Below are positions 1 to 10,065 of a stretch of DNA of 32,479 nucleotides, in pieces (position 1 is the first letter of the stretch; each line of letters begins with the position of its first letter). The DNA is taken from assembly GCF_002866925.1 (NCBI RefSeq), contig NZ_PKUQ01000008.1, positions 1 to 32,479 on the forward strand. Reading direction: 5' to 3'. The DNA comes from Cohaesibacter celericrescens. Its GTDB lineage: Bacteria > Pseudomonadota > Alphaproteobacteria > Rhizobiales > Cohaesibacteraceae. The notes under the pieces are model-generated. The model searched no databases. It saw only the letters and a program-made list of their open reading frames with translations, and was not told where the DNA came from. The translations under genes were made by a program, and so were the position numbers.

Positions 1-1
1 G

Positions 2-73
2 CTTTTTCTACGCAAGTATCGGGCGCAGCTAGTTAGAACCATTCAAGACCATATCGATCGCAGTTGCTCTTAG
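2..73 (+). CDS. Possible C-terminal end of a truncated upstream gene
   Basis: Frame 2 is open from the window edge to a TAG at 71-73, while the other two forward frames stop within the first 36 bases. The 23 visible residues are basic and helical in character (RKYRAQLVRTIQDHID), which is plausible for a protein tail. A strong hairpin begins about 50 bases downstream, as expected after a gene end. Too little is visible to name a family, and the open frame could be chance. Confidence 0.35.
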   Translation, partial: LFLRKYRAQLVRTIQDHIDRSCS

Positions 74-121
74 GCGCTCAAAGGCGCTAGCAGCATATTT
101 TTGAAATCAGTCTCTATGAGG

Positions 122-158
122 AAGGCTCTGCTGTGACCAACAGCAGAGCCTTTGCATT
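122..158 (+). terminator. Strong hairpin, probable terminator of the gene entering from the left
   Basis: The 12-base arms AAGGCTCTGCTG (122-133) and CAGCAGAGCCTT (141-152) are perfectly complementary around the 7-base loop TGACCAA. The 3' side runs into TTTGCATTATTTCC, which is T-rich but not a clean U tract. This fits an intrinsic terminator for a forward gene ending near position 73. Confidence 0.65.
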
Positions 159-310
159 ATTTCCTTCATTGCGGCGAAACATTGCACATTATTGCCGTAA
201 AACTGTAAGATAGTTCGATAATCATTTTTTTAACTATGAGTTTTGTCAGCAAAGCCCTCATTTTTTAAAGAGGGATTCAGAATGACGTTATGATTCCACG
301 GGAGGGGACC

Positions 311-3300
311 ATGGCCCGCACATTTTTAGCACTGATAACCGGCCTTTTGTTTGCAACCTTGTCGCAAAACACAGCCTTGGCACTCGATGGCAGCTTTGTG
401 CGTGAGGTGATTATCGAAAAAGACACCGATTACTTCGGCTTTGATCTTCAAACCCGCAAAAAGGTGTCCCTTCAGGCCTGCCAAAAAGCCTGCATCGAAA
501 ACCAGTCTTGCCGCGCATTCACCTATAATGTCAAAGCCCGCTTTTGCTTCCTAAAATCCGACTTTGCCCAAGCCACTGCATTTAAAGGCGCTATTTCTGG
601 GCGCATTGTCACCCGCTCTTCCGAGCCGGATCTGGGGGCCGCGCCCAAACTATCATCTCTGGCTGACAGCTGGTATCCAGCTGCTAACGACCTGCGCCGC
701 AAGCTGCTTAAAGCCATTCCCAATGGATCGCAGGGTGGGTTCCAAGATTTGGTCCAGCAGGGTCACGATGCCCTAGGCTTTGATGAGGCCGGAGCCGCGG
801 TTGACCACTTCCGCGCGGCGTTGTCGATGCGTCCTGATGAAAGCGATCTCTGGTTGGCGCTCTCCACGGCCTATGCCCGCCTTGCCGTCACAAACCCAGA
901 CCGCGAACAAGCCCGACGCGCCCGCAGTGGTGCGATTACGTCCGCCATCAACGCCTATCAAACATCGCGTTATCGCAGTGAACGCGCCCAAGCGTTATCA
1001 GGCTTGGGACACAGCCTTGAGAAAGCCAACTGGTTCCGCGAAGCACTGTCTGCCTTTAAAATGAGCTTGGCGCTCAGAGAAAATCCAAAAGATCGTGCCG
1101 ACTATGCACGTCTGCTTCAAAGCCACGGCTTCCGCATGCTTACCCACAGTCTGGATGCGGATATCAAAGTGCCTCGTGCATGTTTGCAATTTTCCGAAGA
1201 TGTCAAAAAAGGCTTTGGCGATTTCGCCTCCTATATTCGTGTTGACCAGCAGCAACCCAAATCCCTAGACGTGTCGACACGCCAAATTTGCATTGAGGGA
1301 CTTGCCCACGGGCGAACCTATCAGATTGATGTGCGCGAAGGTTTGCCAGCCGAGAATGGCGAGCGTCTGATGTCCAACCTGCAGCTCGATCTATATGTGC
1401 GCGACCGTTCAGCAAGTATGCGTTTTACAGGCAACAATTATGTTCTGCCAGCCAGCAACCGGCGCGGCATTCCTCTTGTTTCGGTCAACAGCGAAGAAGC
1501 CAAGCTGTCACTCTATCGCATCGGTGAGCGATCTTTGGCCCACATGCTACAGGGGGCCAGCTTTCTCCGGCAATTATCCAGCTGGAATATCACCGAGCTT
1601 GTAGACCGCATGGGGGCACCCGTTTGGAAAGGCTCTCTTGCGATCCGGCCCAAAAAGAATGAAGAAGTCATCACAGCAATCCCTATCGACGAAGCCCTGC
1701 CCGAACGAAAACCGGGGGTGTATTTGCTCACGGCGGCTACCAAGACCCACGATTTGAAAGACTACCCATCGCTTGCCAGCCAATGGTTTGTTATTTCCGA
1801 TATTGGCCTGACCACATTCACCGGCACAGGCTCAGGGATTGGCGCACAGGGCGGGACCGCAGAGCTAGGCGGTTTACAGGTCTTTACGCGGTCCTTGGCC
1901 AGCGCCAAACCGCTGGTCGGTGTCGATGTGGAACTGATCGCTGTCAACAATGAAGTATTGGCTACCGGCATTAGTGACGCGTCCGGAATGGTGACATTTG
2001 ATGCCGGTCTGGTGCGTGGCACTGATGGCCTTGCTCCTGCGGTTTTAACCGCAGCAAAAGGCGATGATGACTTTGTTTTCCTCGATTTAACCCGCCCCGG
2101 TTTTGATCTATCAGACCGCGGTGTCACGGGCCGCACCTCTCCACTTGGCGTGGATGTTTATGCCTGGACAGAGCGCGGGGTCTATCGCCCCGGCGAACAA
2201 GTGCATTTGTCAGCTATGGCACGGGATGCGTCAGCCCGAGCCGTGGATGATCTGCCACTGACCTTTATATTCGAACGCCCAGATGGCGTGGAAGCGCAAC
2301 GTTTGATCGGGTCAGGCAAATCTTTGGGCGGATATTCCGTCAGTCTACCGCTGACAAGCAATGCACGGCGGGGCACTTGGCACGCTCGGGTCTATACCGA
2401 TCCTAAAAAACCAGCATTGGCAGAATTGAATTTTCTGGTAGAGGATTTCATTCCCGACCGCACTGACATGACGCTGAAACCTGATACTGATGTTGTTAAA
2501 CAAGGAGAAGCGGCCACGGGCGCGATTGAAGGACGCTATCTATATGGTGCTCCGGCGGCTGGCCTGAAGGTTGATGGCAATGTGCTGGTGCGCGAAACGC
2601 GTGGGCGCAAAGGCTATGACGGCTATATTTTTGGTCTGGATGAAGAGGATAACACGGGCATCGAGCGGATTACTCTGCGTCCATTGCCCCCGCTGGATGA
2701 GGCCGGTCTTGGCCGTTACGGGTTTACATTAGGGCAATTGAAGGCCTCGACACGACCAAAGGTCGCCGATCTTGTCTTGCGTATGCAGGAAGGGTCTGGG
2801 CGCGCCATTGAGCGTCGTGTTCGCTATCATGTTCAACCCAAAACAACGATGCTGGGCATCAAGCCCTTATTCGACGATGGACAGGTTTCAGAAAACAGCA
2901 ATGCCGATTTCACCTTGATCGCGGTTGATCCTGAGGGACAACGCACCTCTGAAACATATGTTGACTGGTCGCTGATCAAAATCGACCGTCACTATCAATG
3001 GTATCGACAGGATTCCCGCTGGAACTATGAAGCGGTTGATCTGGAAAGCAAGGTGGCTGACGGGCAAATTGATCTGACCGCTGGTGAAGCCGCAAAATTG
3101 TCTCTCCCTGTGGAATGGGGCCGCTATCGCCTCGCCCTAGGAGAAGCCACCAGCTTTGAGTTTCATGCAGGCTGGAGCAGCGCCGCGGGATCGATCGATA
3201 CGCCGGATGGACTAGAGCTTGCTTTGGACAAAACCTCCTATAAAGCTGGCGAGACGGCCCACCTCAAGGTTTCCCCAAGGTTTTCTGGCTCGCTGTTGCT

Positions 3301-5854
3301 CGCCATCGGAACCGATCAAGTACTCGAAACCTTGTCGTTCGATATCCCGGCAGAAGGAGCAACCATTGATATTCCTGTGGCGCAAGACTGGGGGGCTGGT
3401 GCTTACTTGCTGGCCAATCTCTATCGGCCATCGGACAAAGATACATCACGCAATCCTGCCCGTGCCATTGGCGTACAATGGCTGCCGGTTGAACCCGAGG
3501 ATCGTGCTCTCAGCATCGAAATTGACAGTCCCGCCACCACACGTCCGCATGAACAGCTTGTTGTACCGATCAAGGTGGCTGGCCTTAAACAAGGTGAAGA
3601 GGCTTACGTCAATGTCGCCTTGGTGGACGAGGGTATTCTCAATCTCACCAATTACAAAACGCCAGATCCCGTGGCACGGTACTTTGGCCAGCGGCGTCTG
3701 GGTGTGAGCATTCGTGATATTTATGGACGCTTGATTGACGGCTCGGCCGGAGCGTTTGGCGCGTTGCGCACAGGTGGCGATGCGGGCGGCCCACAAATGC
3801 AGTCCAAAGGCAACAAACCAACACAAGAACTGGTCGCCTTTGTTTCCGGCATTGTGCGTCTTGATGATGATGGCGAAGCCGAAGTCGCGTTCGATATTCC
3901 CCAATTCAACGGTACAGCACGGTTGATGGCAACCGCGTGGACCGCAAAAGCGGTGGGTAGCACCGAACAGGACAATATAATCCGCGATCCGATCGTGGTG
4001 CATGTCAGCCTGCCTAAAGTTCTGGCTCCGGGCGATACGTCTCGAGCGCTGGTTGAACTAACCAATCTGGAAGCCCCCGTTGGAGACTATCACCTCGATG
4101 TCACCAGCGATGGCATCGTAGAAGTGGATATGGGTCAGATACCCAAGCTGGTCACCTTGGCCAAAGACAAGATGCTGTCTCTGAGCTTGCCCATTACGGC
4201 GCAAAAAGCAGGCACCGGCGATGTCACCGTCAGATTAGCCTCCGCGTCCGGTGATGGTACTGGCGTGCTGCATGAAGCGCTCGTGACGGTGCGATCTGGC
4301 GTGCTGCCGATCACACGCATATCACAGGTTCCACTTCAAGCAGGAAGCGGCAAGGTGATGTTGGACAGCGATATGTTAGCTGGCTTTACGCTTGCCGGAT
4401 CGCAGCTGTCACTCTCGGTTGCGCCAGAAGGCACCTATGATGTTACATCCTTGTTGATGCAGCTGGATCGGTATCCCTATGGCTGTGCAGAACAGATCAC
4501 CAGTCGGGCGCTGCCTTTGCTTTATGCCAAGGACATTGCCCTGCATCTGCCACAAGAGCTGTCTAGCCTTTCGGGCAAGCAGATGGATCAACGGCTGCAA
4601 AAGTCTGTCGACACATTGCTTTCCTATCAGAGCAATCAGGGGGGCTTCAGTCTCTGGGGCAACGGACTTGATGACCCTTGGTTAAGCGCCTATGTCGCAG
4701 ATTTCTTGACACGGGCCAAAGAACAGGGCCTGAAAGTGCCAGCCGCACCCATGAAACAAGCTCTGACCAGCGTGCAGAATCGCCTCGCTTATCAAAGCGA
4801 TCTTTCTCGCGACTCCGCGTCGGTTGCCTATGGGCTTTACGTTTTGGCTCGCAATCGAATGGCCTCCGCCGGAGACCTGCGTTATTATATTGAAACCAAG
4901 CTCAATGACTTCCGCAGTCCTCTTGCCCGGGCGCAGTTGGGTGCAGCAATGGCACTTTATGGAGACAGACCACGTGCAGAACTGGCCTTCAACTCGGCGC
5001 TCACTCTTGCGCAGACTCTATCTGTAAAAGCAATGATGCCAATCGAAGACAGCTACAGCTTCTCTTCGATCCGCCGGGATGTTGCCGCTATGCAGGCTTT
5101 GGCGGGCGAAATAACGCCGTCGCTTTCCAGTCTTGATGGTATCAAGACACTGGCGCGAGAACTGCATGATCCTGAGCGCCGGCTCAACACACAAGAGCAG
5201 GCGTGGATGGTATTGGCAGCGAGGGCTGACATTGCAAATGTTGTCGATCTTGGCATTGAGCTGAATGGGCAAGCGATTGAAGGGCCTTTGACATACAGCG
5301 TCACAGGCGATGCCTTGTCCGACGCACCGCTAAGCATCGCCAATCACGGCGACAAGGATCTGGTCGCACAGGTCACGACCATTGCAACGCCGGAGGCTCC
5401 TTTGCCTGCGGGTGGGGATGGTTTTGTCATTTCGCGCTCTTATCATCGTCTGGATGGCAGCCCCGCCAATGTCGCCGAAGTGGCGCAAAATGAGCGGCTT
5501 GTTGTGGTGGTGACGGCCAGTCAACTGGATGACCTGCCATCGCGCATCATGATCAGCGATTTGTTGCCCGCTGGTCTGGAAATTGAAAATCCGCATCTCA
5601 TCAAAAGCGCGGATCTGGAGAATTTCCAGTGGTTGCCAAAAACCGACTTCGCCCATGTAGAGTTCCGTGACGATCGTTTGTTGGCGGCCATTGATCACGC
5701 CCCCGGTGGCAAACGAGACTTCACCCTCGCCTACACGGTGCGAGCCGTGTCTCCAGGCACTTATATGCACCCTGCAGCGGTGATTGAAGATATGTACCGG
5801 CCAGAGAAATCCGCCCGCACCGCGAGCGGATGGATGACTGTGACACAACCCTAA
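311..5854 (+). CDS. PAN-domain alpha-2-macroglobulin family protein with thioester
   Basis: This is a bacterial alpha-2-macroglobulin (YfhM/ECAM-like) of 1847 residues, thought to trap attacking proteases in the periplasm. The ATG at 311 is preferred over 290 because GGAGGGG (301-307) precedes it and it yields a clean Sec signal peptide (MARTFLALITGLLF... to ALA). A Cys-rich PAN/apple-like domain follows (about residues 25-100, including the CQKACIENQSC pattern). Next come TPR-like helices (about 145-265), then a long series of MG and bait-region beta domains. The thioester motif PYGCAEQ lies at Cys1392-Gln1395 and opens an alpha/alpha-toroid complement-like domain. Unlike E. coli YfhM there is no lipobox cysteine, so it is probably soluble or tethered by the PAN domain. 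It ends 12 bases before pbpC, the known conserved partner. The family call is firm; the protease-trap role is inferred. Confidence 0.95.
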   Translation: MARTFLALITGLLFATLSQNTALALDGSFVREVIIEKDTDYFGFDLQTRKKVSLQACQKACIENQSCRAFTYNVKARFCFLKSDFAQATAFKGAISGRIVTRSSEPDLGAAPKLSSLADSWYPAANDLRRKLLKAIPNGSQGGFQDLVQQGHDALGFDEAGAAVDHFRAALSMRPDESDLWLALSTAYARLAVTNPDREQARRARSGAITSAINAYQTSRYRSERAQALSGLGHSLEKANWFREALSAFKMSLALRENPKDRADYARLLQSHGFRMLTHSLDADIKVPRACLQFSEDVKKGFGDFASYIRVDQQQPKSLDVSTRQICIEGLAHGRTYQIDVREGLPAENGERLMSNLQLDLYVRDRSASMRFTGNNYVLPASNRRGIPLVSVNSEEAKLSLYRIGERSLAHMLQGASFLRQLSSWNITELVDRMGAPVWKGSLAIRPKKNEEVITAIPIDEALPERKPGVYLLTAATKTHDLKDYPSLASQWFVISDIGLTTFTGTGSGIGAQGGTAELGGLQVFTRSLASAKPLVGVDVELIAVNNEVLATGISDASGMVTFDAGLVRGTDGLAPAVLTAAKGDDDFVFLDLTRPGFDLSDRGVTGRTSPLGVDVYAWTERGVYRPGEQVHLSAMARDASARAVDDLPLTFIFERPDGVEAQRLIGSGKSLGGYSVSLPLTSNARRGTWHARVYTDPKKPALAELNFLVEDFIPDRTDMTLKPDTDVVKQGEAATGAIEGRYLYGAPAAGLKVDGNVLVRETRGRKGYDGYIFGLDEEDNTGIERITLRPLPPLDEAGLGRYGFTLGQLKASTRPKVADLVLRMQEGSGRAIERRVRYHVQPKTTMLGIKPLFDDGQVSENSNADFTLIAVDPEGQRTSETYVDWSLIKIDRHYQWYRQDSRWNYEAVDLESKVADGQIDLTAGEAAKLSLPVEWGRYRLALGEATSFEFHAGWSSAAGSIDTPDGLELALDKTSYKAGETAHLKVSPRFSGSLLLAIGTDQVLETLSFDIPAEGATIDIPVAQDWGAGAYLLANLYRPSDKDTSRNPARAIGVQWLPVEPEDRALSIEIDSPATTRPHEQLVVPIKVAGLKQGEEAYVNVALVDEGILNLTNYKTPDPVARYFGQRRLGVSIRDIYGRLIDGSAGAFGALRTGGDAGGPQMQSKGNKPTQELVAFVSGIVRLDDDGEAEVAFDIPQFNGTARLMATAWTAKAVGSTEQDNIIRDPIVVHVSLPKVLAPGDTSRALVELTNLEAPVGDYHLDVTSDGIVEVDMGQIPKLVTLAKDKMLSLSLPITAQKAGTGDVTVRLASASGDGTGVLHEALVTVRSGVLPITRISQVPLQAGSGKVMLDSDMLAGFTLAGSQLSLSVAPEGTYDVTSLLMQLDRYPYGCAEQITSRALPLLYAKDIALHLPQELSSLSGKQMDQRLQKSVDTLLSYQSNQGGFSLWGNGLDDPWLSAYVADFLTRAKEQGLKVPAAPMKQALTSVQNRLAYQSDLSRDSASVAYGLYVLARNRMASAGDLRYYIETKLNDFRSPLARAQLGAAMALYGDRPRAELAFNSALTLAQTLSVKAMMPIEDSYSFSSIRRDVAAMQALAGEITPSLSSLDGIKTLARELHDPERRLNTQEQAWMVLAARADIANVVDLGIELNGQAIEGPLTYSVTGDALSDAPLSIANHGDKDLVAQVTTIATPEAPLPAGGDGFVISRSYHRLDGSPANVAEVAQNERLVVVVTASQLDDLPSRIMISDLLPAGLEIENPHLIKSADLENFQWLPKTDFAHVEFRDDRLLAAIDHAPGGKRDFTLAYTVRAVSPGTYMHPAAVIEDMYRPEKSARTASGWMTVTQP

Positions 5855-5866
5855 TCTGGTTTTGCC

Positions 5867-8020
5867 ATGTCATTGCGTATAAAGTCCAAACTGATAGCCA
5901 TGCCGAAGCCTTTGCTCGGCATGGTTGCTGCATTAGGGCTGCTTTTCATTGTGGCTCTTGGCGGGGGGCTTGGCTTTGTTTGTTTCGTCAAATACAGCCC
6001 TCCCCCACTTGCCATGCTCGACAGGCTTTCGGTTGAAGTGGTTGACAGGGACAAGGCTTTGCTGCGGGCCTACACCACCGAAGCGGGCCGCTGGCGTCTT
6101 GCGGCTCATCTAGACAGCATCGACGACGAATTCATCAACATCCTGCTTGCCTATGAGGACAAGCGCTTTTGGCAGCATGGCGGCATAGATGCCAAGGCGA
6201 TGGTGCGTGCCTTTTGGCAATTGCTCAGCAATGGCCGCATCATATCTGGCGCCTCCACCATCACGATGCAGCTGGCTCGACTGATTGAACCCAGAGACAA
6301 GCGCACCTTTGCGGCCAAACTGTTGCAAATGGCGCGCGCCCTTCAGCTGGAAGCGCGCTTCTCTAAACGAGAAATCCTGACGGCCTATCTCACACTTGCG
6401 CCCTACGGCGGCAATCTGGAAGGCATCAGGGCTGCATCTTTGGCCTATTTTGCCAAAGAACCGGGAGACCTAACCCTGTCCGAAGCGGCTTTGCTTGTGG
6501 CGTTGCCCCAATCCCCCGAGGCACGAAGACCGGACTTGCGCCCTGAGCGGGCACTGTCAGCCCGCAACAACGTCCTGATGCGCATGGCCAATGCGGGCGT
6601 GATTGCCAAAAGTGAAGTCGCCCGTGCAGCGTCGCGCCCTGTGTCCAGTTTGCGTCACCCAATGCCGCAATTGGCCGCCCATGCTGCCGATCGACTGCGC
6701 AAAGAGACCCCGAAGGCCCGCCTGCATGAGACGACCATGCTGCGTGCTATTCAAGAGCGGATGGAAACCGTGGTCAAAGAGGCTACCGAGCGGCTTTCTC
6801 CCGATTTGTCCATCGCGTTGGTCCTTGCCGATGCCAAAAACGGGACTATTCTGGCAGAAATCGGTTCGCCCGATTATCTCAGCGAAGCACGCAAGGGATG
6901 GGTCGACATGAGCCGCGCCTTGCGGTCTCCCGGTTCGGCTCTCAAGCCCTTCATCTATGGCCTCGCCTTTGAAGAAGGCTTGGTTCGGGCGGAGACACTG
7001 ATCACAGACAGACCCATTAATTTTGGAGGTTACAGGCCTAAAAATTTCGACATGGACTATCAAGGCGAAGTGAGTGTTCGAAACGCCCTGTTGCTGTCGC
7101 TCAATGTGCCTGCTGTGGCATTGCTCGATTCCGTTGGTCCTGCGCGCCTGATGGAGCGGCTTGAGCGTGGCGGTGTCACCACACAATTGCCCGACGACGG
7201 GGATGTCGGATTGGCAATCGGCCTTGGCGGCTTGGGGATTAGCCTCAAGGATCTGACCCAGCTTTATACCAGTTTTGTGAATGGCGGCAGGGTCGTGCCT
7301 CTGGTTGACACGGTTGGCATAAAAGACACAAAAAACAAAGGAGGCACTGCGCGGCGGCCAGAGCGAAGGGCTCCTGTGCTCAGTGACAATGCAGCGTGGC
7401 ACATCGCTGACATACTGATCGCCGCGACCCCGCCCGAGGGCGCATCCAATCTCGCTATCGCTTATAAGACCGGCACCTCCTATGGCTACCGCGATGCTTG
7501 GTCCGTGGGGTTTGACGGGCGGCATGTGTTGGGCGTTTGGGTGGGCAAACCAGACAACAGCGCCGTACCCGGCATCACCGGACGCACTGCCGCGGCCCCT
7601 ATTCTGTTTGAGGCCTTCGCCAAATCGGGATTGGACATTATGCCGCTTTCCCAGCCCCCTCTGGGCACCGAACGGCAGACATTGGCTGAGTTGCCGCCGA
7701 CCATGCAGCGCTTTAAAATCGAGGCCAATTGGTTTCAGGACCCAAACTTGCCCGAACCGGCACCCAAAATCAGCTATCCGCCCAGCGGCGCGCAAATCGA
7801 GATGGGTCAAACGTCTCAAGGACAGAAGTTACCGGTCATGCTCAAATTGCAAGACGGCCGCCCGCCCTTTCGCTGGCTCGCAAATGGCCGTGTGTTCGAG
7901 ACCAATGCAAACCGTCGTCGGGTGAGCTGGAACCCGGACGGTGCAGGGCAATCGACTTTGACGGTGATTGACGCAGCAGGTCGCGCCGATAGCGTGAGCG
8001 TCTTTTTGCGTCAGCCCTGA
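5867..8020 (+). CDS. pbpC: Penicillin-binding protein 1C
   Basis: This is a bifunctional class A PBP of the 1C type, 717 residues (E. coli PbpC is about 770), that polymerises and possibly cross-links peptidoglycan. An N-terminal membrane anchor spans about residues 18-40. The glycosyltransferase domain carries EDKRFWQHGG with catalytic Glu97 and GASTITMQLAR (128-138). The transpeptidase domain has SALK (Ser357 to Lys360), SLN (411-413) and KTGTS (534-538), so all active-site motifs are intact. The C-terminal roughly 80 residues match the BiPBP_C-type beta domain of 1C proteins. It starts 12 bases after the macroglobulin stop, so the two are almost certainly one operon. No good ribosome-binding site precedes ATG 5867. 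A second ATG at 5900 would shorten the cytoplasmic tail by 11 residues. Confidence 0.95.
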   Translation: MSLRIKSKLIAMPKPLLGMVAALGLLFIVALGGGLGFVCFVKYSPPPLAMLDRLSVEVVDRDKALLRAYTTEAGRWRLAAHLDSIDDEFINILLAYEDKRFWQHGGIDAKAMVRAFWQLLSNGRIISGASTITMQLARLIEPRDKRTFAAKLLQMARALQLEARFSKREILTAYLTLAPYGGNLEGIRAASLAYFAKEPGDLTLSEAALLVALPQSPEARRPDLRPERALSARNNVLMRMANAGVIAKSEVARAASRPVSSLRHPMPQLAAHAADRLRKETPKARLHETTMLRAIQERMETVVKEATERLSPDLSIALVLADAKNGTILAEIGSPDYLSEARKGWVDMSRALRSPGSALKPFIYGLAFEEGLVRAETLITDRPINFGGYRPKNFDMDYQGEVSVRNALLLSLNVPAVALLDSVGPARLMERLERGGVTTQLPDDGDVGLAIGLGGLGISLKDLTQLYTSFVNGGRVVPLVDTVGIKDTKNKGGTARRPERRAPVLSDNAAWHIADILIAATPPEGASNLAIAYKTGTSYGYRDAWSVGFDGRHVLGVWVGKPDNSAVPGITGRTAAAPILFEAFAKSGLDIMPLSQPPLGTERQTLAELPPTMQRFKIEANWFQDPNLPEPAPKISYPPSGAQIEMGQTSQGQKLPVMLKLQDGRPPFRWLANGRVFETNANRRRVSWNPDGAGQSTLTVIDAAGRADSVSVFLRQP

Positions 8021-8046
8021 GATAACAACCCATCATCCCGTATTGA

Positions 8047-8077
8047 AACAAAAGACCCGCTGATGGCAATCAACGGG
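8047..8077 (-). terminator. purU terminator
   Basis: Read on the minus strand, CCCGTTGAT, loop TGCC and ATCAGCGGG form a 9-bp stem with one G-U pair, followed by TCTTTTGTTTC. On the plus strand the same stem has a C-A mismatch, so the element is built to work for purU rather than pbpC. It lies about 35 bases past the purU stop, in the gap between the convergent genes. Confidence 0.7.
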
Positions 8078-8111
8078 CCTATAGCAATTGCGAAAAAGTT
8101 GGAACCAGCCT

Positions 8112-8984
8112 CTATCGGCTAAAAACCACAGTGCGGTTGCCGTCGATAAACACGCGCCCCTCGGAATGCAGCCGCAAAGCCCGCGACAAAACCCGCGCTT
8201 CGATATCACGGCCAAGACGGATCAACTCATCAGGATCGTCGGTGTGGCTCACTCGCTCAGTGCCCTGCTCGATAATCGGGCCTTCATCCAGATCTGGTGT
8301 AACATAATGGGCCGTTGCTCCAATCATCTTGACGCCGCGTTCCCAAGCGCGATGGTACGGTTTGGCGCCTTTAAAGGCAGGCAGGAACGAGTGGTGAATA
8401 TTGATGATTTTGCCAAAATGCTTGGAAGAAAAATCATCAGAGAGAATTTGCATATAGCGCGCCAAGACAATCAATTCCGCGCCGGTGCGCTCTACCAACT
8501 CATTGAGTTTGGCTTCTTGTTCAACCTTGTTGTCCTTATCGACTGACCAAAGATAAAACGGGATGCCCAGACGTTCGGCATTGTTGCGACTGTCAGCATG
8601 GTTGGATACGACGGCGACAATATTAAGCGGCAGGCTGCCCTTTTGCACACGATAGAGAATGTCCTGCAGGCAATGGTCAAACTTGGACACCATGAGGATC
8701 GTAGGGACCAAGTCATCCGCTGATCTGAGAGAGATATCAGCGCTGAACTTTTCAGCAAAGGCATCGATAGACGCGCGCAGCGCAGTCATGTCGGTGCCTT
8801 CAGGTGTAGCGAGCAACACACGCATGAAAAATGAGCCTAAACCATCGTCCCGTCGGGATTTGGGTGCGGGCTGGAAATACTGATTGCTTTCCAGAATATT
8901 GCAGCGGAAGGTCAGCAGGCGGGCGCTGAGATCCGCCACAACGCCGGGCTGATCCGGGCAGGTCATTTTCAATAACATGGTCAT
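8112..8984 (-). CDS. purU: Formyltetrahydrofolate deformylase
   Basis: PurU hydrolyses 10-formyltetrahydrofolate to tetrahydrofolate and formate, balancing one-carbon units for purine and glycine/methionine metabolism. The protein has 290 residues, close to the family norm of about 280-290. An N-terminal ACT domain (about 1-85, MLLKMTCPDQPGVVADLS) precedes the formyltransferase-fold domain, which has the catalytic triad Asn195, His197 and Asp233 (in INIHHSFLPAF and DLDEGP). It stands alone, convergent with pbpC and followed by its own terminator. No glycine riboswitch-like structure was recognised upstream. Identification is strong. Confidence 0.95.
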   Translation of the reverse strand: MTMLLKMTCPDQPGVVADLSARLLTFRCNILESNQYFQPAPKSRRDDGLGSFFMRVLLATPEGTDMTALRASIDAFAEKFSADISLRSADDLVPTILMVSKFDHCLQDILYRVQKGSLPLNIVAVVSNHADSRNNAERLGIPFYLWSVDKDNKVEQEAKLNELVERTGAELIVLARYMQILSDDFSSKHFGKIINIHHSFLPAFKGAKPYHRAWERGVKMIGATAHYVTPDLDEGPIIEQGTERVSHTDDPDELIRLGRDIEARVLSRALRLHSEGRVFIDGNRTVVFSR

Positions 8985-9165
8985 GGAACTGGTTTCTTTT
9001 CACTCATACAAGACTGGCAAAACAGGCGTCTGCCATCAGATGAACCGATAGCAGGCTCGCGGCGACATTAGCCAAGTGCAGCGCATGAGGAAAGTGCCTC
9101 AGGCGGCTCGGCAGGCAAGAAACGAGGTTTTGCCGTTAAATTTTTGTCATTGTGGGCTGAATGGG

Positions 9166-9885
9166 CTAATCCACGCCAAATTCATCCACCATCTTGCGGA
9201 TGGATTGCTCAATTTGGCCCCCGCAATACAGGTCGCCCCAGTTGGCTTTTTGCTCGGCTATAAGAGCAGCAATGGCCGGTTGCTTGGCCACGCGTCGCGA
9301 TAATGCGGCCACGACAGGCGCATGGTGACTGATCACCGGCGTCAACGCTGGTAGATTATCCATCATAGAAAACCACAGTGCAGCGGTAGCAAGATCGGTA
9401 AGGCCCAGATCATCGGTGCCAAGCATAGTGCCCGCCTCAAGCGTTGCGCCATGATCGGTTGCGGTGCGCTCAAAAATTTGCAGCCAGCGGGGCAAGCGTT
9501 GGGTTACAAACGGCTTCCAGCTGCCCTCTTCCCACATAGACCGCCCGCCAAACAAAGTGACCTCATCCAGCACGTCGTTGATGTCGCCTAGAATTTTCTG
9601 GGTTAAAGCCCGCTTGGTAGCACTGGCTGGCATCAGCTGATGCTTTTCCGCCAGATAGATCAAAACGGCATTCATCTGGGCGATATAAAATCCATTGTCC
9701 GGATCAAACAACAAGGGTGGCGCCATGAATGGTGTGGGCTGGTCGTGCACCGGTTGCTCTTTGATGGCGCCAATATCTGAAAATTCCGCTTCATGCCACA
9801 CGGCCCCCACATGAGCCAGCACATAGCGGATCAACTGCCCGCGAAAAGGAAGTGGCCAGTAAAACAGATTGTAGGGTTCAGACAT
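9166..9885 (-). CDS. Glutathione S-transferase family protein
   Basis: A 239-residue protein of the cytosolic GST fold. The N-terminal thioredoxin-like domain (about 1-80) begins YNLFYWPLPFRGQLIR, resembling the Tyr-type start (YF..RG) of mu/sigma GSTs, with Tyr9 the likely thiol-activating residue. The glutathione gamma-glutamyl site, usually E/Q-S-x-A-I, reads QMNAVLIYLA (about 68-77), so Ser is replaced by Asn. The all-helical C-terminal domain fills about 90-210. It is divergent from the downstream flavoprotein gene across about 180 bases. Substrate unknown; detoxification is the default family guess. Confidence 0.85.
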   Translation of the reverse strand: MSEPYNLFYWPLPFRGQLIRYVLAHVGAVWHEAEFSDIGAIKEQPVHDQPTPFMAPPLLFDPDNGFYIAQMNAVLIYLAEKHQLMPASATKRALTQKILGDINDVLDEVTLFGGRSMWEEGSWKPFVTQRLPRWLQIFERTATDHGATLEAGTMLGTDDLGLTDLATAALWFSMMDNLPALTPVISHHAPVVAALSRRVAKQPAIAALIAEQKANWGDLYCGGQIEQSIRKMVDEFGVD

Positions 9886-10065
9886 GGAAGCGCATCCCTT
9901 GGTGTCGATTGTTCGAACATTTTAACCTGAAACAAGAGGCCAAGCCATTCAATTCCGATCGCAGAGGTTGGGTCATTACAATTTGATACCGAGATATCAT
10001 TGACTTGCCCCGCTACAGTCTTTAGCCAACCAGCAAGATTTCCCATTTTTCTCAGGAGCAGGGCA

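Noticed and set aside
6557..7819. A 420-codon open frame antisense to pbpC
   Set aside because: It lies wholly inside a gene with all PBP active-site motifs, and its translation is low-complexity-like and unlike any protein family; it is a shadow of coding bias.
10011..10032. TTGACT as a -35 box before the flavoprotein gene
   Set aside because: No acceptable -10 hexamer lies at a 16-18 base spacing.
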